DNA of 64,000 nucleotides from Steromphala cineraria (lineage: Eukaryota > Mollusca > Gastropoda > Trochida > Trochidae). Positions 61,601 through 64,000 of the stretch are shown here, one piece after another (the stretch's first letter is position 1; each line of letters begins with the position of its first letter). The position numbers and the translations under genes are program-made. The notes below the pieces were generated by a model. It did no database searches, was not told the origin of the DNA, and was given only the letters and a program-made list of their open reading frames with translations. The stretch covers positions 60,603,880 to 60,667,879 of the forward strand of contig OU744731.1 of the NCBI GenBank assembly GCA_916613615.1, written 5' to 3'.

Positions 61601-62383
61601 ATTGGGCAATATTTCAGCCATTAGCGGCAGTTGGTAAGATCTAAGCTCTAAAATCAAAAGCAATATTTGTGTCTTATTGTCATTGTCTTGTCAATATTGA
61701 ACGAAACAATATCTTAGAATCGTTTTTAAGGACATACCCTACGCATCAAAACATGCTTCTGCGCAGAACTGTGCGCATCGGACATCGATACAATAAGAAA
61801 TTTGCGACAATGCTGAATGCTTAAAAAATGTATCAAAAACATACTGAGAACATTTTTGTGGTAAACATGGACAACTGTTACATTTCTCACTTTTTGCATC
61901 TAATTTTATCTATATTTCACGTTCACACACAAATTGTGCTCAAATAAAAAATTTGATATTTTTTGGCCTTTTTCACAAAAATGTCATTTTTTAAATCGAT
62001 TTTACTAAAAAACGAGCACGGTGACCCCCTTTTTTTTTCTTTTTTTTTAAATCAGCACACTCAGTTAACAAACATGCTTAGTTTCAGAAAAATCTAAATA
62101 TTTTTATTTCTGAGTAGGGTTTGTCCTTAAATCAGTTATTATCAGATCATCCTTACTGTTTACTTACCCTAGAGACCAGAACCAAAGACAATTATCGAAG
62201 ATGTTCCCCAGACGTCTGCACCAGCCACAGCCACACAGAGTAGTCTCCCCTCCCGCTCAACTCACCCAACGCCACCTATCAGCCCAGCGAGGTCAATCAG
62301 CAGTGACTCGGAGAAGAATAGAGCCCTCGATTTGTCTGACACGTCATCACTTCACTCGCAGGATGGCGCTTCCGATATTCCAG
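22478..62383 (+). CDS. WDR91: WDR91 (WD repeat domain 91), N-terminal six exons, partial
   Basis: Known role: a Rab7 effector that, with WDR81, restrains endosomal PI3-kinase activity during early-to-late endosome conversion. Six plus-strand exons (listed separately) join in phase to 1336 bases, about 445 residues. The N-terminus has the LisH-like [20 protein letters not shown]. Then come the conserved [31 protein letters not shown] and [13 protein letters not shown] plus SLHNFLSV. Next are a coiled-coil ([12 protein letters not shown]) and a basic, Pro/Ser-rich linker holding [11 protein letters not shown]. The WD40 propeller expected at the C-terminus is not in the window. Intron 1 is 29.5 kb and full of transposons; exon 6 abuts a minisatellite. 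No internal stop is seen in the exons. Confidence 0.9.
22900..22908. repeat. MULE target-site duplication, left
   Basis: TGTTTTACC directly before the element's GGGACTCCC end. Confidence 0.9.
22909..25540 (-). repeat. MULE left arm: terminal repeat plus tandem array
   Basis: After the 122-bp end come many copies of two modules. One is 21 bases (GGAATGACACTATATCTAGG plus T). The other is 51 bases (GGAATGACAGACTTTGAAGA, CATGTTATCACTGATATCAC, CATAAGCAAAT). Every module starts GGAATGAC. Both lengths are multiples of three and lack stops in some frames, which produces long spurious open frames. The order of modules varies along the array. A degraded continuation appears at 26753-27010 beyond an inserted repeat. 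Confidence 0.88.
25560..26745. mobile_element. Repeat inserted in the MULE left arm
   Basis: Starts with a hairpin CCCCCGCTACGACGTAGTCGGGGG, then a GTCCGTCCGTGCGT stretch, then four tandem subunits of about 155 bases (GTTTCCGGAGCATAACTGAA, TGGTATGGAAGTAGCCTATA). It ends near GCGGGGGTATGTGAG. A TA-flanked MITE is nested within it. Boundaries are approximate to about 15 bases. Confidence 0.55.
26372..26535. mobile_element. pogo/Tigger-like MITE
   Basis: CAGTCGAACCTCGGATACCC at the left and GGTTCGACTG at the right, with TA on both sides (26370-26371, 26536-26537). The CAGTCGAACCTCG end is typical of pogo-type elements in invertebrates. 164 bp, non-coding. Confidence 0.75.
27011..29524. other. 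MULE interior 5' of the transposase; one unassigned open frame
   Basis: Presumed promoter and 5' UTR territory. A plus-strand open stretch at about 27335-27554 ([17 protein letters not shown], ending [10 protein letters not shown] then TGA), with AATAAA about 110 bases later, has a protein-like composition but no recognisable family. A very short possible exon (TTACAG|GCTG...AAA|GTAAGT) sits near 28068-28105. The rest is AT-rich without recognisable content. Confidence 0.35.
29525..29534 (+). CDS. MULE transposase exon 1 (coding part)
   Basis: ATG GAT TGT G then the donor GTAAGT. It is the nearest upstream ATG whose phase fits the main exon, and an in-frame TGA lies just before it. The main exon has no in-frame ATG until well inside the DDE domain, so an upstream start exon is required. 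Transcript data are lacking. Confidence 0.6.
29525..36852 (+). CDS. MULE transposase with SWIM, Ulp1/C48 protease and PHD domains
   Basis: Two exons: 29525-29534 (MDC plus one base, donor GTAAGT) and 33686-36852, giving 1058 residues without internal stops. Numbering below counts from base 33757, 27 residues after the start. The DDE transposase of Mutator type has candidate residues Asp258 (SYDTTFNLG), Asp323 (VTDREKG) and Glu439 ([10 protein letters not shown]). A SWIM zinc finger follows, [11 protein letters not shown] at 579-589. After a basic linker with nuclear-localisation-like KRRKRG comes a Ulp1/SENP-type C48 cysteine protease with His817 (THWCLGI), Asp834 (WIFDSL) and Cys888 ([10 protein letters not shown]). 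The C-terminus is a Cys/His-rich PHD finger at about 985-1031 ([18 protein letters not shown]). By homology it cuts and inserts the element; the protease probably acts on SUMO-like conjugates and the PHD finger on chromatin, both inferred. Every recognisable catalytic residue is present. Confidence 0.88.
29855..31170. repeat. Nested repeats in the transposase intron
   Basis: A GAGCC/TAGCT-family start at 29855 is followed, from about 30240, by a second repeat. That one has three to four tandem subunits of about 170 bases carrying TTGTTCTTCATGACACACCT and GATGATTAGTTTAGAAGTTG, and it ends near TGCGGTTGGTAATAAG. Short open frames here are by-products of the repeats. Confidence 0.5.
31841..31911. 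mobile_element. GAGCC/TAGCTCATCAG-family element, minimal copy
   Basis: Only 71 bases: TAGAGCCATTGGCTCTGTAG and CTCATCAGG at the left, GGCCAGATGAGCTAAAA at the right. It appears to be an internally deleted copy retaining just the two ends. Confidence 0.55.
32110..32957. mobile_element. Two adjacent GAGCC/TAGCTCATCAG-family elements
   Basis: The first ends CCTGATGAGCTAAAAA at about 32504, and the second starts immediately with TAGAGCCAGTGGCTCTGTAG and ends near 32957. Internal subunits repeat CTAGTCAAGGAGTCTG-like and TTTCAGCTTTCTAGG segments, and a (GGAC)n tract precedes the end. They lie within the transposase intron, which runs to 33685. Confidence 0.55.
33686..36852 (+). CDS. MULE transposase main exon
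   Basis: Begins after the acceptor TATTTCAG with [20 protein letters not shown] and stays open to the TGA at 36850-36852. Confidence 0.92.
37166..38173. repeat. 32-bp tandem repeat, about 31 copies
   Basis: Unit ATAGTACACTGATATGACAG followed by TAGACAGTGTAC. GTACACTG and CAGTGTAC within a unit are perfect complements, so each copy can form an 8-bp hairpin. Common variants are GTACAT/GTAGAT and ACAGTA/ATGGTA. The array starts about 310 bases after the transposase stop codon, possibly inside its 3' UTR. Open frames across it are artefacts. Confidence 0.88.
38174..40224. other. MULE interior 3' of the satellite
   Basis: AT-rich, with no coding potential or repeat boundary that I can support. 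Confidence 0.45.
40225..40378. mobile_element. MITE, CARTGTTGTTCC family, copy 2
   Basis: CAGTGTTGTTCCTAG to AGGAACAACACTG, with AACAA on both sides. Internally it matches the 3853-4015 copy in inverted orientation (for example GGCAAATTTCCC / GGGAAATTTGCCC). Confidence 0.7.
40585..43586 (+). repeat. MULE right arm: tandem array plus terminal repeat
   Basis: The mirror image of the left arm: GTCATTCC-headed 21- and 51-base modules, homogeneous from about 41717 to 43262 and increasingly diverged toward the centre (40585-41716). An unrelated fold-back is inserted at 41072-41222. A stretch of roughly 580 bases (about 42000-42580) recurs almost unchanged at about 42620-43200, so blocks of modules have been duplicated. 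Confidence 0.88.
41072..41222. mobile_element. Fold-back inserted in the MULE right arm
   Basis: GAATCTCA...ATATATCAACAC...TTGATAAAAGTAACAAAT is mirrored by ATTTGTTACTTTTATCAA...GTGTTGATATAT...TGAGATTC around a short loop. It is followed, at 41306-41375, by three exact TGACGTCA motifs. Confidence 0.6.
43587..43595. repeat. MULE target-site duplication, right
   Basis: TGTTTTACC directly after the element's GGGAGTCCC end, identical to the left copy. Confidence 0.9.
43596..44221. other. WDR91 intron 1 sequence between MULE and array element
   Basis: Ordinary AT-rich intron sequence without a recognisable feature. Confidence 0.5.
44222..45447. mobile_element. TA-flanked array element (GCGCTTATTAGAGG repeats)
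   Basis: Ends CTGACCATATTTCCTCTAAT / ATTAGAGGAAATACAG with TA at 44220-44221 and 45448-45449. The interior is a tandem array of about 70-90-bp units built from CCCCCGGCGCTTATTAGAGG, TCCGGCGCTTTTTGGAGACC and TTATTTTCTCAACTACTAAT. A fold-back with 30-bp arms (AGCTCTCTTAGTGCTAAGAT ... ATCTTAGCGCTAAGAGAGCT) is nested at 44335-44412. A small diverged relative sits near 60240-60290. Confidence 0.65.
44335..44412. mobile_element. Compact hairpin element
   Basis: Two arms of about 30 bases, GCTCTCTTAGTGCTAAGATA and GTCGTAAG against their complement with one mismatch, around an 18-base loop. Confidence 0.6.
45449..45612 (+). repeat. DIRS left inverted terminal repeat
   Basis: Begins AATTTTTAACCTACCTAACT and runs to about CGTATCATACTATCTTTC. 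Inverse of the right repeat apart from the outermost bases. Confidence 0.85.
46504..48333 (+). CDS. DIRS gag-like protein with SR-rich and RGG regions
   Basis: 609 residues from the ATG at 46504 (MPRVYCVLC); an in-frame ATG at 46441 is an alternative. N-terminal Cys pairs (CVLC, CPDC, CAEC) could bind zinc. Then follow a polyproline stretch (about 93-104), a long Gln/Arg/Asp repeat ([14 protein letters not shown], about 143-219) and an Arg/Ser domain (about 227-290, for example [14 protein letters not shown]) like those of SR splicing factors. Next is a helical core (about 320-545) and a C-terminal RGG tail ([14 protein letters not shown]). Presumably the nucleocapsid or RNA-binding protein of the element. 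The frame is intact, unlike its neighbours. Strong G+C bias compared with the AT-rich surroundings. Confidence 0.75.
   Translation: MPRVYCVLCRSSKSAKDPHLRCPDCLPRICLVDDRCAECSDLSPIDFKVFTSARRKRLTQRRRRSMSDPTTDLPPVEPAGSLDSPRQEEPRRSPTPPPPPPPPPARQTPPQTPSTSSALSRPELELIMSSMFDKLMARQPLSQDQDQRQRQDQRPDSRLDQRQDQRPDTRQRQDQRSDQRQDQRQHSRDRDQRQDQRQRSGDRDQRQRLDPKQRSDRRQRSRDSPPRDVRSSRSPRRSRSPSPPRRQRRSRRSRTPSRSPSVDRSTSRRSRRSGSRTPPKTPRSSRKRRHSPVVSDDERHFVPDYDDDEAEGPTFLPLKMVSSWIADRLPEGSSPGGSDPLTCVREDPDLKLPPHPDVLEGIAALQDDFQKLSLSSSLKSSKLPAATPVHSLSRFDKAAALDDAIGRLAPNLNHTYKVSDTKISSVEAALRRTLRPLSILLTSTDAIKADLDVDNPSRLDHLHTLMDWQRRNMVLVLDNVRAGLGSLTHLRRSGFLDQCAWDSEFKKSLLQAPPTASTLFADKIPEVYKEQAAVTQTEVAFRTLQHVSNISFQRQNNNSQRPYKRQRVRTQPSRSGPSSQYQRSANSSRGRDAPKPRGGRGGKRPYARQ
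48334..50295 (+). pseudogene. DIRS reverse transcriptase / RNase H, frameshifted
   Basis: The first part (frame of 48334-48815) has the fingers motif [16 protein letters not shown] and enters motif A at VSLDLQD. There, about 11 bases are missing near 48812-48817 and the frame changes. The remainder continues with [13 protein letters not shown], motif [16 protein letters not shown], motif C YIDDC, then RNase H ([42 protein letters not shown]). Next comes [18 protein letters not shown] to [16 protein letters not shown], a segment that in DIRS elements is compared with a degenerate Dam-type methyltransferase. Stop at 50293-50295. The deletion removes part of the polymerase active-site motif. Confidence 0.82.
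50244..51319 (+). pseudogene. DIRS tyrosine recombinase, frameshifted
   Basis: Overlaps the end of the RT/RNase H frame by 52 bases in another frame. From the ATG at 50244: an N-terminal SAM-like region ([20 protein letters not shown]), then the catalytic-domain arginine motif ([15 protein letters not shown]). A one-base loss in the C run at 51113-51116 throws the frame just before the expected HxxR box. That box (HEIRALAS) and the tyrosine-bearing tail are still readable in the next frame, to a TAG at 51317-51319. The enzyme would mediate integration of a circular DNA copy. Confidence 0.8.
51516..51597 (+). repeat. DIRS internal complementary region
   Basis: GTGGCATATACTAAGTTAGG up to GGTTAAAAATT complements the left tip. 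AAAATCTAAATATTTTAGAT up to ACCTAACTTAGTA complements the right tip. The two halves meet near 51543-51548. In DIRS models this region templates the closure of a circular intermediate. Confidence 0.82.
51668..51840 (-). repeat. DIRS right inverted terminal repeat
   Basis: Runs from AAGTATGATACGAATTTTAC to ATATCTAAAATATTTAGATT near 51840. Its extreme tip is unlike the left tip, as in other DIRS elements. Confidence 0.85.
52089..52353 (+). CDS. WDR91: WDR91 exon 2
   Basis: After the acceptor ATTCTAG. Starts [11 protein letters not shown], runs through [20 protein letters not shown] and [11 protein letters not shown], and ends one base into the next codon at the donor GTAGGT. Confidence 0.95.
52837..52985 (-). 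mobile_element. Probable LINE or SINE 3' tail
   Basis: On the minus strand the sequence ends AAATAAAATTATCTGTCTGT followed by a short (CTGT)n run, typical of non-LTR element tails. Upstream AATCGCTAAGCGATTGG looks like a palindromic 3' motif. No reverse transcriptase remains. Confidence 0.4.
52994..53130. mobile_element. Fold-back element in WDR91 intron 2
   Basis: Arms ATATTAACCTGTCCCTAGGG plus TTTTATTGAAATG, mirrored by CATTTCAATAAAACCCGAGG plus AACAGGTTGATAT. Confidence 0.6.
53381..53500 (+). mobile_element. tRNA-derived SINE-like repeat, second copy
   Basis: GCCTCGGTAGCTCAGGCGGT plus a B-box GGTTCGAATCC. The acceptor ends do not pair. The tail AAATTTTACAAATCC resembles that of the element at the window start. 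Confidence 0.5.
53860..54016 (+). CDS. WDR91: WDR91 exon 3
   Basis: After [28 protein letters not shown], then [14 protein letters not shown], are clearly conserved. The last dozen residues ([11 protein letters not shown]) have no counterpart I recall in vertebrates. The donor GTGAAA at 54017 was chosen because it is the only phase-compatible GT before the in-frame stop. Confidence 0.8.
54017..55078. other. WDR91 intron 3, first kilobase
   Basis: No element boundary or coding segment recognised. It contains one TGTGACGTCATAAAC CRE-like motif near 54247. Confidence 0.4.
55079..55249. mobile_element. MITE, CAGTGTATAAAATAGA family, copy 2
   Basis: CAGTGTATAAAATAG to TATATTTTACACACTG with the 7-bp duplication TTGATAG on both sides. 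About 85-90 percent alike to copy 1 by eye. Confidence 0.72.
55688..59697 (-). mobile_element. 4.0 kb non-autonomous element, copy B (inverse of copy A)
   Basis: Reads on the minus strand as copy A does on the plus strand, from CCGAGGGTACAGAAGCTCACC to AAAGGTGAGCTAAAA. It is about 0.8 kb longer because a subunit of about 153 bases (TATCATTCTGAAATTGTAGT, GATTCCTCACAGAAAGGTAG, AAGATGGCCGCCATGGCAGC) is repeated about six times at 55800-56725. Copy A has only one to two. No open frame of note. Confidence 0.72.
59702..59812. repeat. Long near-perfect palindrome
   Basis: Arms of about 54 bases: TTTCGTTTGTATTGA, AGATGTCACAAAGAGCAAAG and AAACAA with their complements. The only mismatches are four ACTCG boxes that keep the same orientation. 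Confidence 0.75.
59839..60407. other. WDR91 intron 3, end
   Basis: Ordinary intron with a short relative of the TAATAAGCGCC element at about 60235-60290. Confidence 0.4.
60408..60608 (+). CDS. WDR91: WDR91 exon 4
   Basis: [18 protein letters not shown] followed by [20 protein letters not shown], a coiled coil, then an acidic end DFSGLS. The acceptor is the ACAAG at 60403-60407; nearer upstream AGs would add an in-frame stop. The donor GTAAGT is optimal. Confidence 0.85.
60609..61152. other. WDR91 intron 4, nothing recognised
   Basis: No repeat or coding segment that I can support. Confidence 0.45.
61153..61531 (+). CDS. WDR91: WDR91 exon 5
   Basis: 126 codons plus one base after GTTTCAG. 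Low-complexity basic linker with a [13 protein letters not shown] repeat, then [20 protein letters not shown], matching the family's QRKELFS-like segment. Phase 0 at the donor GTATTG. Confidence 0.85.
61532..62172. other. WDR91 intron 5, nothing recognised
   Basis: AT-rich, with a short GAGT microsatellite near 61570. Confidence 0.45.
62173..62383 (+). CDS. WDR91: WDR91 exon 6 (last complete exon in the window)
   Basis: After [23 protein letters not shown], a Ser/Thr/Pro-rich stretch, then [19 protein letters not shown]. The donor CAG|GTATGA is repeated in every unit of the array that follows. Reading through instead of splicing meets a stop at the second unit, because the first unit is 62 rather than 63 bases. 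Confidence 0.8.
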
Positions 62384-64000
62384 GTATGACATTCCCCCCT
62401 ATTCTATCCACTCAGACTCGCAGGATGGCGCCTCCGATATTCCAGGTATGACATTCCCCCCCTATTCTATCTACTCAGACTCGCAGGATGGCGCCTCCGA
62501 TATTCCAGGTATGACATTCCCCCCTATTCTATCTACTCAGACTCGCAGGATGGCGCTTCCGATATTCCAGGTATGACATTCCCCCCTATTCTATCCACTC
62601 AGACTCGCAGGATGGCGCCTCCGATATTCCAGGTATGACATTCCCCCCCTATTTTATCTACTCAGACTCGCAGGATGGCGCCTCCGATATTCCAGGTATG
62701 ACATTCCCCCCCTATTCTATCTACTCAGACTCGCAGGATGGCGCCTCCGATATTCCAGGTATGACATTCCCCCCCTATTCTATCCACTCAGACTCGCAGA
62801 TTGGCGCTTCCGATATTCCAGGTATGACATTCCCCCCCTATTCTATCCACTCAGACTCGCAGGATGGCGCCTCCGATATTCCAGGTATGACATTCCCCCC
62901 CTATTCTATCCACTCAGATTCGCAGGATGGCGCCTCCGATATTCCAGGTATGACATTCCCCCCCTATTCTATCTACTCAGACTCGCAGGATGGCGCCTCC
63001 GATATTCCAGGTATGACATTCCCCCCCTATTCTATCTACTCAGACTCGCAGGATGGCGCCTCCGATATTCCAGGTATGACATTCCCCCCCTATTCTATCC
63101 ACTCAGACTCGCAGGATGGCGCCTCCGATATTCCAGGTATGACATCCCCCCCTATTCTATCCACTCAGACTCGCAGGATGGCGCCTCCGATATTCCAGGT
63201 ATGACATTCCCCCCCTATTCTATCTACTCAGACTCGCAGGATGGCGCCTCCGATATTCCAGGTATGACATTCCCCCCCTATTCTATCTACTCAGACTTGC
63301 AGGATGGCGCCTCCGATATTCCAGGTATGACATTCCCCCCCTATTCTATCCACTCAGACTCGCAGGATGGCGCCTCCGATATTCCAGGTATGACATTCCC
63401 CCCTATTCTATGTACTCAGACTCGCAGGATGGCGCCTCCGATATTCCAGGTATGACATTCCCCCCCTATTCTATCTACTCAGACTCGCAGGATGGCGCTT
63501 CCGATATTCCAGGTATGACATTCCCCCCCTATTCTATCTACTCAGACTCGCAGGATGGCGCTTCCGATATTCCAGGTATGACATTCCCCCCTATTCTATC
63601 CACTCAGACTCGCAGGATGGCGCCTCCGATATTCCAGGTATGACACCCCCCCCTATTCTATCCACTCAGACTCGCAGGATGGCGCCTCCGATATTCCAGG
63701 TATGACACCCCCCCCCCCTATTCTATCCACTCAGACTCGCAGGATGGCGCCTCCGATATTCCAGGTATGACATTCCCCCCTATTCTATCCACTCAGACTC
63801 GCAGGATGGCGCTTCCGATATTCCAGGTATGACATTCCCCCCCTATTCTATCTACTCAGACTCGCAGGATGGTGCTTCCGATATCCCAGGTATGACATTC
63901 CCCCCCTATTCTATCCACTCAGATTCGCAGGATGGCGCCTCCGATATTCCAGGTATGACATTCCCCCCCTATTCTATCTACTCAGACTCGCAGGATGGCG
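62353..64000 (+). repeat. 62/63-bp minisatellite at the WDR91 exon 6 donor, at least 25 copies
   Basis: Each unit is CAG|GTATGACATTCC, a run of C, TATTCTATCYACTCAGACTC, then GCAGGATGGCGCCTCCGATA plus TTC. The last 30 bases match the end of exon 6, and the first bases match the start of its intron, so the exon-intron junction itself was amplified. Units are 63 bases with seven C and 62 with six C; later ones vary more. The array runs beyond the window. Multi-unit open frames occur where consecutive units are 63 bases, and I do not consider them exons. Confidence 0.85.

Noticed and set aside
62635..63643. Open frames of 21-residue repeats ([21 protein letters not shown]) as a possible repetitive protein
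   Set aside because: The frame persists only over runs of 63-base units and is broken by 62-base ones. Joined to WDR91 exon 6 it would stop at the second unit, so splicing at the donor is the better reading.

Overview
The window looks like nuclear DNA of an invertebrate animal, most probably a bivalve or other mollusc. The reasons are two spliced, single-copy animal genes, AT-rich introns packed with small fold-back elements, several minisatellites, a tyrosine-recombinase (DIRS-type) retrotransposon and a very large Mutator-like transposon. The mollusc assignment is inferred from this repeat landscape; the gene calls do not depend on it. No functional tRNA, rRNA, CRISPR array or bacterial operon is seen.

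Layout. (1) 1357-21077, minus strand: a complete N-acetylglucosamine kinase gene (NAGK) in 10 exons. All splice junctions are GT-AG and phase-compatible, giving 1038 coding bases and 345 residues. Its introns hold several inverted-repeat elements, a 1.3 kb repeat rich in nuclear-receptor half-sites, a 3.2 kb element (10003-13177) and a 3 kb minisatellite of 64-bp units (15151-18147). (2) 21078-22477: a divergent intergenic region. (3) 22478 to the window end, plus strand: the 5' part of WDR91 (six exons, about 445 residues; the WD40 propeller lies beyond the window). A minisatellite whose unit contains the exon-6 donor splice site runs off the end.

WDR91 intron 1 (22601-52088, 29.5 kb) is a transposon nest. 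It holds a 20.7 kb Mutator-like element (22909-43586) with a perfect 9-bp target duplication and near-identical 122-bp ends. Multi-kilobase, tandemly repeated inverted arms flank a transposase gene whose product combines a DDE transposase, a SWIM zinc finger, a Ulp1/C48-type cysteine protease and a PHD finger. Next come a 1.2 kb array-type TA-flanked element (44222-45447) and a 6.4 kb DIRS-type retrotransposon (45449-51840). The latter has inverted terminal repeats and an internal complementary region, but its reverse transcriptase and recombinase are both frameshifted. WDR91 intron 3 carries a second, inverted copy of the 3-4 kb element found in NAGK intron 3.

How the parts relate. NAGK (amino-sugar salvage) and WDR91 (endosome maturation) are neighbours transcribed away from each other, with no evident shared pathway. 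The rest is mobile or satellite DNA. The most remarkable object is the giant Mutator-like element; next are the arrays that multiply splice-site-like sequences inside both host genes.
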